From positions 1 through 39,039 of the forward strand of contig JAEZGY010000089.1 of assembly GCA_023416695.1 (NCBI GenBank): a stretch of DNA of 39,039 nt, given 5' to 3'. The stretch is from Bacillota bacterium. Its GTDB lineage: Bacteria; Bacillota; Clostridia; Lachnospirales; Lachnospiraceae. Positions within the stretch are counted from its first letter, which is position 1. Each line of letters opens with the position of its first letter. Shown in pieces: positions 23,648-31,814 of this stretch. Below the pieces are notes generated by a model. It was not told where the DNA came from and did not search any database. It worked only from the letters and a program-made list of their open reading frames with translations. Both the position numbers and the translations under genes were made by a program.

Positions 23648-23752
23648 AAATTTTCTCCACCTCGTGGCAAATTTTCTCCACCTCGTGGCAAATTTTCTCC
23701 GCCTGGTGGCAAATTTTCTCCGCCTGGTGGCGAATTTTCTCCGCCTGGTGGC
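23648..23752. repeat. Five 21-bp direct repeats, iteron-like
   Basis: Units start at 23648, 23669, 23690, 23711 and 23732. Two read AAATTTTCTCC-ACCTCGTGGC and three read RAATTTTCTCC-GCCTGGTGGC. A degenerate sixth unit follows to about 23774. The 21-base period is two helical turns, and each unit has a small inverted core (CCAC/GTGG). Position beside an initiator-like gene and an AT-rich block fits iterons of a theta-type origin. The reading frames across them are products of the repeat, not genes. Confidence 0.8.
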
Positions 23753-23777
23753 GAATTTTATCATACTTAGTAGCAAA

Positions 23778-24896
23778 TTATTTGCTATCCAACTGCTCAT
23801 TGTTTTTCCGAACTTTGCCTTTGTGAGAAAATTTGAAAACAGTTTTGTCGAGCTCTTTTAGCTTTGGATAGGATGTTAAGACTTTAGGATCTGGAAGTGA
23901 TATTTCAAGGTAAGTATCTTCTAGGAGAGTCATTGTATGAAGTAGTTCCCAAGTTTTCTTAAATGTAGTATTAAGTATTCGTTGCCTGTTTTTTGGCAAG
24001 CATTCTTTTAGTCTTTGTTGAAGTAATGGATTACGTTCAAGTATGGTTTGGGCACTTATATGTGGTGTCCCTTTGCCGGCTTGTTCAATAAGGGTAACGA
24101 TTATGTTTACGTTTTCTATAGCCGTGTGGTTACATTCTTTAGCGATTTCAGACTTAATAAGGTATGAATGAGTAGGTAGGGTTAATGTCTTACCGCTCTT
24201 TGTGAAACGAGGTTTTCCGTCCTTATCTTTACGAATGGAAAGTTCATAAATGTATTTCACAATGTATTCCAAATATGGAGCATTAAGAGATATAGTGTTA
24301 TACTCTTGTTCATAATAATTAAAGTTCAGTAAAGCATAGTAATTTTTATATACCTTATTGCCGTTCTTTTTTTTAATTACACCAACAACGTTCTTGTACT
24401 GATTTATATCTTTGATAAGTGCCTTTATTTGCTGTTGGCTTTGATTGCTTTTTTTTCCTAAAGACCTTAATAAATCCGGCACATAGAGAACAATATTTAG
24501 ACTAGTCTTCTTATAGTTAGCCCGTTCATATTCTTTTAGAATAGCGGAATAGATGGTCCTGAGAATAGAAAGGTCAATGTTGTTAAAGTATTCTTTTGTT
24601 ACAATATTCTGAATATCTGCTTCAGAAAGTTCTTGCCACTGTCCTTCAAAGTAAAGCTTGTCATTTTGAAATTTAAGTTTATCTACAAACTTAGTATTTA
24701 AAGGTTCCAAATAGGCATCTCCTTCATGGTCAAAAGAAATAGCTGTCGTAAATGGTTTCATAGTTATTGTTGCTTGTTTATCGGGCAGGTTAAGAAACGT
24801 GCCATCATCAGGCTTTTTTCGATAATGTACTGTTTTATTGGTTAAGATAATTGATTTTTTTGTTTCTAATATTTGTAAAGCTGAGGTTCCATCCAT
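23778..24896 (-). CDS. Replication-initiator-like protein
   Basis: The product is 372 residues from the ATG ending at 24896, which has AAGGAGG 9 bases upstream. The ATG three codons earlier touches that site and is unlikely. The order of parts fits Rep-type initiators with winged helices: a helix-rich segment around LSILRTIYSAILKEYER, a turn with LYVPDLLRSLG and SQQQIKALIKDINQYKNVVG, then a second helical unit around LPTHSYLIKSEIAKECNHTA. The end is basic. I do not recognise the exact family. The call rests mainly on context: iteron-like repeats 26 bases past its stop, then helicase and primase genes on the same strand. Confidence 0.6.
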   Translation of the reverse strand: MDGTSALQILETKKSIILTNKTVHYRKKPDDGTFLNLPDKQATITMKPFTTAISFDHEGDAYLEPLNTKFVDKLKFQNDKLYFEGQWQELSEADIQNIVTKEYFNNIDLSILRTIYSAILKEYERANYKKTSLNIVLYVPDLLRSLGKKSNQSQQQIKALIKDINQYKNVVGVIKKKNGNKVYKNYYALLNFNYYEQEYNTISLNAPYLEYIVKYIYELSIRKDKDGKPRFTKSGKTLTLPTHSYLIKSEIAKECNHTAIENVNIIVTLIEQAGKGTPHISAQTILERNPLLQQRLKECLPKNRQRILNTTFKKTWELLHTMTLLEDTYLEISLPDPKVLTSYPKLKELDKTVFKFSHKGKVRKNNEQLDSK

Positions 24897-24905
24897 AATA
24901 TCCAT

Positions 24906-25005
24906 CCTCCTTAGTTGGTTAGTAGATAACAGCGAACTGTTACCTGGTCATTTTCGTTGGGACTTCTCCTATTTGGAATGGATTTGTTGTAGGTGAAAGA
25001 TGTGA
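24906..25005. other. Right end region of the mobile element
   Basis: No gene is seen. The promoter of the initiator-like gene must lie here, reading left. A short hairpin follows (AACACC/GGTGTT, 25008-25027), close to where host coding sequence resumes. Confidence 0.4.
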
Positions 25006-25044
25006 GAAACACCTTGTTGCGGGTGTTGTCAAGATGCGAATACA

Positions 25045-25407
25045 AGACATGATGGGTCTCTAAGCACAGGTCATGCTAATTCACCTAAGGATATGTTAAA
25101 TAGATTAGAAACTATGATTTTATTAGGCACGGAGATTCCATTGTTAGCGGTAAGAAAGCAAATTGCGTCTGCACTTGATATTATTATCCACTTAGGAAGA
25201 CTTCGTGATAAGTCAAGACGGGTGCTAGAGATTGTTGAGGTGCTTGATGTAGAAAATCAAGAAATAATGACACAACCACTATATGTATTTCAAGAGGAGG
25301 GAGTAAACGCTGATGATAAAATTATAGGGAGTTTAGTTGCTACTGGCAACGCATTAAAAAACACTAATAAATTAGAAAGGGCTGGGTTACTGTATGAGGA
25401 CGGTTGA
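25045..25407 (+). pseudogene. cpaF: 3' part of the Tad pilus ATPase gene (CpaF/TadA)
   Basis: From about 25048 the plus strand encodes HDGSLSTGHANSPKDM and then NRLETMILLG, the conserved His-box region of CpaF/TadA secretion ATPases. It continues to a normal C-terminus at 25407, about 120 residues in all. The N-terminal domain, Walker A and Walker B are missing. No start codon or ribosome site precedes it, and the frame is closed upstream at 25003-25005. The next gene, tadB, overlaps its end by 14 bases as in an intact operon. Homology thus breaks at the mobile element, which seems inserted in cpaF. The 5' part should lie left of the window. Confidence 0.88.
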
Positions 25408-26134
25408 CTATAGGAAGCTAAGAAAGGAGGATACTATAAAAGCCCTTATTGTAGGGGGGATAGTGTTAGGGCTTATAGGTTATCTTTTTTACCAAAGTAT
25501 TGTGGCAATGGTATTAATACAAGTTTTGTTACTTCCTTACTACCGAAGTTACAAAAAAGAAGCCTATCAGAAAAGACTTTGGAATATAAATCAGGAGTTT
25601 AAGGAGTTTCTTTTAAGCTTAAGTGCAGCTTTAAATGCAGGCTACTCTGTAGAAAATGCTTTGATTGAAAGTAGAGTCGGCCTTAAGTATCTATTAGAGG
25701 AGAAGGCAGATATGATGGGGGAGCTAGACTATATGATTACACAGCTAAAGCTTAATATGACAGTTGAAGAGATCTTTGTAAAGTTAGGGGAGCGATTACC
25801 TATTGAGGATGTACATAACTTTGTAGATGTTTTTACCACTGCTAAACGGACAGGAGGCGACATCATTCATATCATAAATTCCACTAGTACTTGTATTCGT
25901 GATAAGGTAGAGGTGAAAAGAGAGATTCAGACTCTTGTTACTTCTAAAAAATTTGAAGGGCTGATTATGTGTCTTACCCCCATAGGCATCCTTCTCTATC
26001 TGAATTTTGGGTCACCGGAGTACATGCGTCCACTATACCATAATATAGTTGGAATCTTTATTATGACTGTACTTCTTGCTATATATGGATTAGCTTATAC
26101 CCTTACTAATCGCATAATGTCTATCGAAGTGTGA
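25394..26134 (+). CDS. tadB: Tad pilus inner-membrane platform protein TadB
   Basis: This 246-residue protein is of the type II secretion F (GspF/TadB) family. Two N-terminal hydrophobic segments (about 18-50) are followed by the cytoplasmic helical domain with EFLLSLSAALNAGYSVENAL and VFTTAKRTGGDIIHII. Two C-terminal membrane segments follow (about 190-240). With TadC it forms the platform on which the CpaF ATPase works. It overlaps the cpaF end by 14 bases, so it is normally coupled to cpaF translation; the disruption of cpaF may lower its expression. Confidence 0.93.
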   Translation: MRTVDYRKLRKEDTIKALIVGGIVLGLIGYLFYQSIVAMVLIQVLLLPYYRSYKKEAYQKRLWNINQEFKEFLLSLSAALNAGYSVENALIESRVGLKYLLEEKADMMGELDYMITQLKLNMTVEEIFVKLGERLPIEDVHNFVDVFTTAKRTGGDIIHIINSTSTCIRDKVEVKREIQTLVTSKKFEGLIMCLTPIGILLYLNFGSPEYMRPLYHNIVGIFIMTVLLAIYGLAYTLTNRIMSIEV

Positions 26135-26143
26135 GGTAGGGCT

Positions 26144-27610
26144 ATGATGATTATTATATTACTCTACAGTGTTTTTCTTCTGTTATTTCTTATCTTTAGA
26201 TCCTATCAAAAAAACTATTTAAGAACCATTTCTAAGAAGCAATATCATCTCACGTTTTTATTTCCAATTAGCCTTATGATAGCAGATACCATTCGTACCT
26301 TACTTCCAAAGCAACATATAAATCGTAAAGAAAAATGTAAGGCTCTTTATGTATTTGAAGATAGTAATGAAAAGAGTCGTCTCTTTCTAACTCAAATGAT
26401 TGCCTATGCCATAGGGGTATTACTTTTATTTAATACCTTTGCTCTTATTATGCAAGTTGTTCAGTCTAAGGAAGCAGAAAATATAGAAGAGAGTATTGTA
26501 AAGAGACCAGATTATGGGGAGAAGAGCTATTCAGAGTCCTATCAGGTAGTGATAGGTAATGAAGAGTTCACTGATAATGAAGAGCTTATCTATAAGGTGG
26601 CACCTAGAGTCTATACTGAGGAATCCTTTTGTGCAGCATTAGAACAGGCTAAAAAGTATATTGTGCAAAAGGTGTTAGGGGAAAATGAAGATGCTGACAA
26701 CATAAGATATCCACTAAACTTAATTAAGACAATACCGGCTTTAGGAATGAAGGTTAGTTGGGTCCGTGATGATGAGGGAATGATTCAATATGACGGGAGT
26801 ATTGCTAAGAATAACCTTACACAGGATAAAAAAGTGACTTTAACAGCGATGGTTAGAAACGGTAAGTTTGAGGAAGAGTTTGACTTGGTATTTACACTAA
26901 AGGCATATGAACAAACAAGTAAAGAAGCTCTTCTTCAGAAGATTACTAAAGCAGTTCAGGAGGCTGATAACGTTAGTAGTACAGAGAAGGAATTTATACT
27001 ACCTGGGGAGGTGGATGGAGCCAAGGTCTATTTCTTTAAGGAGAAGCAACAGCAGTACATTGTTGTACTATTTTTAGGACTACTGCTTGCCATTTTAGTA
27101 CCATTATTAGCAGAAAGGAGATTAAAGGAGCAACTAGAACAGCGTGAGAATGAGCTTAAAATGGATTACCCAGAGCTGGTGAATAAACTGGTACTATTGC
27201 TTGAAGCAGGGATGACAGTTTCTAGGGCATGGGCAAAGATTGTAGAGGATTATGAAGCAGATGTAAAACAAAATAAAAAAAGAAGGAGGTATGCCTACGA
27301 AGAGATGCTAGCAAGCTATTATGAGTTAAAAAATGGTCTTAATGAGAGCCAGGTATATGACAATTTTGGGAGAAGAATAAAGCTTACCCCTTACATGAAA
27401 TTAAGTTCTCTTCTGGCTCAAAATACTACCAAGGGAATGGAAGGCCTTCTTTCCTTTATGAAAGGAGAATCTATTGAAGCATTTGCTGAAAGAAAAGAGC
27501 TGGCAAAGAGACTTGGGGAAAAGGCAGGCACAAAGATGCTACTGCCTATGGGGCTTATGCTAGGAGTGGTTTTAGTAATTATAGTAGTACCGGCCTTTAC
27601 GATGTTTTAA
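26144..27610 (+). CDS. tadC: TadC-like platform protein with an Ig-like insert
   Basis: The C-terminal part (about residues 335-485) is a type II secretion F domain (LVNKLVLLLEAGMTVSRAW, then LAKRLGEKAGTKMLLPMGLM) with a final membrane segment. At 488 residues it is much longer than common TadC proteins, about 300. The extra part, roughly 115-300, sits between two membrane segments and contains a pattern like atrophied bacterial Ig repeats: ALGMKVSWVRDDEGMI, YDGSIAK, KKVTLTAMVRNGKFEEEFDL. It starts at an ATG with GAGGTAGGG, 9 bases after tadB. The insert may face the outside and contact the pilus or cell wall. Confidence 0.85.
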   Translation: MMIIILLYSVFLLLFLIFRSYQKNYLRTISKKQYHLTFLFPISLMIADTIRTLLPKQHINRKEKCKALYVFEDSNEKSRLFLTQMIAYAIGVLLLFNTFALIMQVVQSKEAENIEESIVKRPDYGEKSYSESYQVVIGNEEFTDNEELIYKVAPRVYTEESFCAALEQAKKYIVQKVLGENEDADNIRYPLNLIKTIPALGMKVSWVRDDEGMIQYDGSIAKNNLTQDKKVTLTAMVRNGKFEEEFDLVFTLKAYEQTSKEALLQKITKAVQEADNVSSTEKEFILPGEVDGAKVYFFKEKQQQYIVVLFLGLLLAILVPLLAERRLKEQLEQRENELKMDYPELVNKLVLLLEAGMTVSRAWAKIVEDYEADVKQNKKRRRYAYEEMLASYYELKNGLNESQVYDNFGRRIKLTPYMKLSSLLAQNTTKGMEGLLSFMKGESIEAFAERKELAKRLGEKAGTKMLLPMGLMLGVVLVIIVVPAFTMF

Positions 27611-27648
27611 TGAGCCGTACTTCTAGTAAATAAGAGAGGAGTATGTAA

Positions 27649-27855
27649 ATGGAATATATGAAAGATATAACTAGAAAGATTAAGAATGCAGCTTTGAGAT
27701 TTGCTCGTGAAGAGGATGGAGTAGGAGTAGTAGAAATTGTATTAATACTTGTGATTCTTGTAGGATTAGTACTTATCTTTAAAGATCAGATCAGTGATGT
27801 GGTAAGTAATGCACTGGACACGTTTTCAAGTGACTCATCTGACATTATTGGATAA
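27649..27855 (+). CDS. flp: Flp-type pilin
   Basis: This 68-residue prepilin is the major-subunit candidate of the Tad pilus. A basic leader (residues 1-24) ends at EEDG, where prepilin peptidase should cut. The mature N-terminus VGVVEIVLILVILVGLVLIF has Glu at +5 and one long hydrophobic helix, as Flp pilins do. The short polar tail ends SSDSSDIIG. AGAGGAG precedes the ATG. The peptidase gene lies 3.5 kb downstream in the same cluster. Confidence 0.93.
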   Translation: MEYMKDITRKIKNAALRFAREEDGVGVVEIVLILVILVGLVLIFKDQISDVVSNALDTFSSDSSDIIG

Positions 27856-27868
27856 GAAGGAGTAAAAG

Positions 27869-30355
27869 ATGAAACAGATTAGGGGAAGTATCACTATATT
27901 TTTATCGTTAGTAATGGTATGTATCATATCTTTAATAGGTACCATGTTAGATTTGGCTAGATTTGAAATAGCGAATCACCTTGCGTATAATGCCCTAGTT
28001 ACAGCAGTTGACTCTGAACTTACCAATTACTGCAAAGAGATTTATGAAGACTATAAAATCTTTTTATTAGATGGGGGACAAAAGGCGGAAGACATGAGTG
28101 GGGAGGAGTATGTAGAATCTATACAAGAGTATCTAATGTACTTTCTTGAACCTAAAAAGGATATTCAGATAAAAGACATTACACTTCCCCTTTCTACTAC
28201 AGATTTCTTGGCAATAGAGTTAAAGGAATGTACGTTAAAGGGACAAACTATGATTACCGATCAGGAGGGGGAGATTTTTCAACACCAGGTGGAAGAGTAT
28301 ATGAAGTATCACGTTCCATCTGAGCTAGCAGAGAGTCTGTTGAGTAAGCTTAATTTGCTACAGAATACGCAAACTACTATGTCCGTTTTTCGAAAAAAGA
28401 TGGCAGTGGAAGAAGAGGCAGCAAAAATTAGTCAGTCAGTGTTAGATTTGATTACCCTAGTGGAAGGTTTGACCTTTGATGACGGAGAGTTAAAGATTAC
28501 CAATCAATACTTTATTGTTATTCAAAATTCCTTTGGAAAACAGTTCTGTACTGAGAAAGTAGGTCCTAAGTCTGTTGCCATTAATCATAACCTAGTGTGG
28601 GATTCATTAAGGGATAAGTACATCAATCCTGTTACAGTACTTACAACGATTCAGACAGAGAATGAAGAATTAATTACCCTTCATAAGGAGAGTAAGGAGC
28701 TTAAGAATCAACTAGAGAAAGAGACTGATGGAGAGAAGCGAACACAGATAGAAGGGGAGCTCGCTCAAGGCGAAGATAAGATGAATGAGCTTAAGGATAG
28801 TATTCAGAATGAAGGACTTACGCTCATTAATAAAGCCAAAGGAATGCAGGAAAAGATAAGAGAGGCCATAGACATTATTGAGGGACTCAAAGGGGAAAAA
28901 GAAGCCTGTGAGAGTAAAATGGGTGAGTTTGAAACTTATTTAGGAACAGAAAAGAATAAGCTTGATGAAGGCTCTTATAAGGCAGTCACAGAGGAACTGG
29001 ATGAATTAAAGGAGTATCTCAGTAATGTAAATGAAGAGGGAGTAGATACCTCCATTATAGGAGATGTCATGGAAATGAAGCAGTGTCTGACAACAAATCT
29101 TAATGCCATAGAGGAGACTGTTGACTTAGAGCCGTTATTTCAGCAAGAACTAGATCCGGACCTGTCAAAGCGAAAATCTGAGGTAGATAAGACTATCAAT
29201 ACATACAAGAGCTATACACTGAGACCACTACAATTTGATTATACCAAGCTTAATACAGAACCTAAAGAAGAGAGCCCTGTAGGAGGACTTGGTAGTTTTG
29301 TAGAGAATGGGATATGTGATTTGATTTTAGAGGATGCTAGTAAGCTTTCTAAGCAAAGCCTTAGCAATAGTACACTTCCCAGTAGAAATATGACACCAAC
29401 CTCAGGTGAGCAGGATGAGGAGGATGAGGAGGATGAGGAGGGTAAGAGTACTGACTTGGCCAATGAGATTTCCAATGAGAATATGGAAGACAGTAATATA
29501 ACTTCCAGTATGGAGGAATATGAATCGATCTGTCAACAGACTGTTCCAGAAGATAATGCTTTAAATAATCTTGCAAGAAGAGTATTACTTAACTCTTATG
29601 GATTAAGATATTTTAAAAATTACGCCTCTTCGTATGAAAAAGAGAAAAAAAACATGGATCAGGAAAACGTCTTATCAAAAAATTCCGCTTTAACCTATGA
29701 ACAGGAATATTTAATCATGGGTGGACAGAGTGATGAGGACAATGTGAAAGACATTGTGAGTAGAACTGTATTTATACGTACCGCAATGAACTATTTGTCT
29801 CTTTTAACAGATTCAAAAGCGAGAACAAAGGCATTAGCAACAGCAACAGCTATGGTGGGTTTTACTGGATGTGCACCATTAGTTACGATTGTAAAGCATG
29901 TCATACTAATGGGTTGGGGGTTTGAAGAAGCGATGGTAGATGTAGGCGCTTTGATGCAGGGAAAATCGGTTGCATTGTTTAAGAAAGCCGGTAGCTTTAG
30001 TGTCCAGTTTGAAGAGCTACTTACGATTAGTAAGTCTATGGTGCAGCAGAAGGTTAAAAATTTACCTGAAAAGGACACCTCTCTTCTTAGTATGACTTAT
30101 GAGGATTATCTAAACTTCTATATGTTTATGGTAGGTTCGGACACGTTATCTTATCGAATGATGGATTTAATTCAGGAGAACACACGGCTAAGATACAAGG
30201 ATGATTTTCTTATGACAGATGGAATTTTTGCACTAGAAATGTCTTTAGAGTACCATGTTCCTGATAAATTCCTCTCCATTCCATTTATTAAGCAGTTTGC
30301 TGGTCGAACAGGGGAGTTTTCCAATGTAGAGATTACAACAGAATATTCTTATTAG
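27869..30355 (+). CDS. DUF5702-type Tad locus protein
   Basis: This 828-residue protein starts with a TadE/TadG-like signal-anchor (RGSITIFLSLVMVCIISLIG), then LDLARFEIANHLAYNAL, the usual opening of DUF5702 proteins in clostridial Tad loci. Residues about 265-430 form a long coiled coil rich in Glu and Lys. An acidic tract near 514-525 is encoded by three 9-base repeats. The C-terminal third (about 600-828) is more globular, with one hydrophobic stretch around TAMVGFTGCAPLVTIV. It is probably membrane-anchored with an outside coiled coil. It lies 13 bases after flp with an AAGGAG site. Its exact role in the pilus is unknown. Confidence 0.8.
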   Translation: MKQIRGSITIFLSLVMVCIISLIGTMLDLARFEIANHLAYNALVTAVDSELTNYCKEIYEDYKIFLLDGGQKAEDMSGEEYVESIQEYLMYFLEPKKDIQIKDITLPLSTTDFLAIELKECTLKGQTMITDQEGEIFQHQVEEYMKYHVPSELAESLLSKLNLLQNTQTTMSVFRKKMAVEEEAAKISQSVLDLITLVEGLTFDDGELKITNQYFIVIQNSFGKQFCTEKVGPKSVAINHNLVWDSLRDKYINPVTVLTTIQTENEELITLHKESKELKNQLEKETDGEKRTQIEGELAQGEDKMNELKDSIQNEGLTLINKAKGMQEKIREAIDIIEGLKGEKEACESKMGEFETYLGTEKNKLDEGSYKAVTEELDELKEYLSNVNEEGVDTSIIGDVMEMKQCLTTNLNAIEETVDLEPLFQQELDPDLSKRKSEVDKTINTYKSYTLRPLQFDYTKLNTEPKEESPVGGLGSFVENGICDLILEDASKLSKQSLSNSTLPSRNMTPTSGEQDEEDEEDEEGKSTDLANEISNENMEDSNITSSMEEYESICQQTVPEDNALNNLARRVLLNSYGLRYFKNYASSYEKEKKNMDQENVLSKNSALTYEQEYLIMGGQSDEDNVKDIVSRTVFIRTAMNYLSLLTDSKARTKALATATAMVGFTGCAPLVTIVKHVILMGWGFEEAMVDVGALMQGKSVALFKKAGSFSVQFEELLTISKSMVQQKVKNLPEKDTSLLSMTYEDYLNFYMFMVGSDTLSYRMMDLIQENTRLRYKDDFLMTDGIFALEMSLEYHVPDKFLSIPFIKQFAGRTGEFSNVEITTEYSY
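29414..29440 (+). repeat. Three 9-bp repeats encoding Asp-Glu-Glu
   Basis: Three exact GATGAGGAG units lie in the DUF5702 gene. Copy-number change would stay in frame and alter only the length of the acidic linker. Confidence 0.75.
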
Positions 30356-30369
30356 AGAAAGAAGTTAAA

Positions 30370-30468
30370 GCGAAGCAGGATGCCCATTCAAACTATTAAA
30401 AGTTCTCTTCAAGCATCTGTTGCCCCAGAAAAGCAGTGAAAAAACCAAGGGTGGGCGTCCTGCTTCGT
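30370..30468 (+). repeat. Long inverted repeat between Tad genes
   Basis: GCGAAGCAGGATGCCCAT (30370-30387) pairs with GTGGGCGTCCTGCTTCGT (30451-30468) along 18 positions with only G-T exceptions, around a 63-base loop, and is followed by TTTT. It lies just after the DUF5702 stop and before the TadE-like start. It may be a partial terminator or mRNA stability element that sets different levels for upstream and downstream genes. Confidence 0.7.
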
Positions 30469-30504
30469 TTTAGCTACCTAGTTCGAAAGGAAAAGGAGGG
30501 TATT

Positions 30505-31362
30505 GTGATAGATCAATATAAAGTAAAGGGGTCTCTCACTGTAGAAGCTACCTTGATTTTCCCCTTATTCTTTTTTGTGATAGTGGGGTTTCTTTATTTT
30601 TTTCAAGTATTTCAGACACAAACAAAGATACAGGGGAATATAACTGAAATTGCTCAAGAAGCCTCTAGATATGGGTACCTCTATGAGCTTCTTACCAATG
30701 GGAAGGAAGAGAAAGAGAAGGAACAGGTAAAGACCGATGATTCTAATGTAGCCAAGGATATAGTTACTAAGCTTGTGGAGGGAAGCTATTATAAGATTCG
30801 GTTCCAACAGCTTATGGATGGTGACCAAGAACTATATGGTGTTAAAGGTGGTGTAGATGGCATTAGTTTTCTCGGTTCCTCCTTTATGGAGGAGGATGGC
30901 ATCATTGAGATAGTTGCATCTTATAAAGCGAAAATTCCAGTTCCCTTTTTTTCGCATCTCTCCTTCCCAGTTATTCAACAAGTTATGACACGAGGCTTTA
31001 TTGGTGCTTCATTGTTAAATGAGACTGAGGAAGAAAAAGAGGAAAATAACGAGGAGGAATATGTATATATCACAAAAGGTGGAAAGGCATATCACAGTCA
31101 TAAAAGCTGTACCTATCTTACTGTAAAAATCAGCGCAGTAGATGCCAGTGTACTAAATAAATTGAGAAATAAAAGTGGTGGTAAATACTATCCCTGCGAA
31201 TCCTGTGCAAAAGGAGAACCAGAGCAAAAATGCTATTATATTACACAGTATGGTGATCGCTACCACACCAGTCAACTTTGCACAAGAATTGATCGCAATA
31301 TTATTACCATTAAGAAATCTGAGGTTGGAGATAGAAAGCCTTGCTCCAAGTGTTATCCATAA
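30505..31362 (+). CDS. TadE-like pseudopilin with a Cys/His-rich tail
   Basis: The product is 285 residues from the GTG at 30505, which has AAAGGAGGG 5 bases upstream. A longer frame from 30436 would begin inside the inverted repeat and has no ribosome site. KGSLTVEATLIFPLFFFVIV is the TadE-type prepilin segment with a single membrane helix. The C-terminal 100 residues hold two similar units, each with Y-I-T-x-x-G-x-x-Y-H, then C, then Y/K-P-C-x-x-C. These look like small zinc-binding repeats known from secreted and surface proteins. The middle is a beta-type pilin domain. It is probably a minor pilin with a metal-binding tip or anchor. Confidence 0.85.
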   Translation: MIDQYKVKGSLTVEATLIFPLFFFVIVGFLYFFQVFQTQTKIQGNITEIAQEASRYGYLYELLTNGKEEKEKEQVKTDDSNVAKDIVTKLVEGSYYKIRFQQLMDGDQELYGVKGGVDGISFLGSSFMEEDGIIEIVASYKAKIPVPFFSHLSFPVIQQVMTRGFIGASLLNETEEEKEENNEEEYVYITKGGKAYHSHKSCTYLTVKISAVDASVLNKLRNKSGGKYYPCESCAKGEPEQKCYYITQYGDRYHTSQLCTRIDRNIITIKKSEVGDRKPCSKCYP

Positions 31363-31385
31363 TGTTAAGAAGAAAGGAAGTTATT

Positions 31386-31814
31386 ATGAGTCTAGCCATT
31401 ATAAAAAGCATTATTATTCTTGTGTTTTTATTAATAAGTACGGTACTTGATATAAAAAATAAAAACATTCCCATAATTCTTATTTTAATTTGTGGGGCAG
31501 CACTTCTTTTACTATCCATACTAGATCAAAACATGAATTGGACAGTTAGTCTATTGGGGACCTTGCTAGGTGGAATACTGTTGTTACTTAGTAAGATATT
31601 AAATGGAGCCATTGGAATGGGAGATGGTTGTATCATTCTCTTAGTAGGTTTTGTTATGGGACTTTATGGGGGATGTGTTGTGCTATTTTACAGTTTATTT
31701 TTAGCGGCAATATTTTCCGTCATTCTGCTCTGTCTAAAAAAGTGTAAAAAGAAAGATAGCATACCGTTTGTTCCTTTTGTGCTCATTAGTTATCTGGGGG
31801 TGTATCTTGGTTGA
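31386..31814 (+). CDS. A24-family prepilin peptidase (CpaA/TadV-like)
   Basis: The product is 142 residues from the ATG at 31386, which has AAAGGAAG upstream; a longer frame start has none. It is a multi-pass membrane aspartic protease of the short type-IV prepilin peptidase class. STVLDIKNKNIP carries the first catalytic Asp and GAIGMGDGCIILL carries the G-x-G-D second Asp. PFVPFVLISYL near the end is also typical. It should process the Flp pilin and the two TadE-like proteins beside it. The next gene starts within its stop. Confidence 0.92.
   Translation: MSLAIIKSIIILVFLLISTVLDIKNKNIPIILILICGAALLLLSILDQNMNWTVSLLGTLLGGILLLLSKILNGAIGMGDGCIILLVGFVMGLYGGCVVLFYSLFLAAIFSVILLCLKKCKKKDSIPFVPFVLISYLGVYLG

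Noticed and set aside
23648..23752. CRISPR array
   Set aside because: The repeats are contiguous 21-bp units with no unique spacers, and no cas genes are in the window.
23564..23800. Open frames across the 21-bp repeats on both strands, giving repeated KFATRRR or FLRLVAN peptides
   Set aside because: Because 21 is a multiple of three, the repeat keeps all frames open. The peptides are low-complexity, have no ribosome site and are better explained by the iteron-like DNA repeat.
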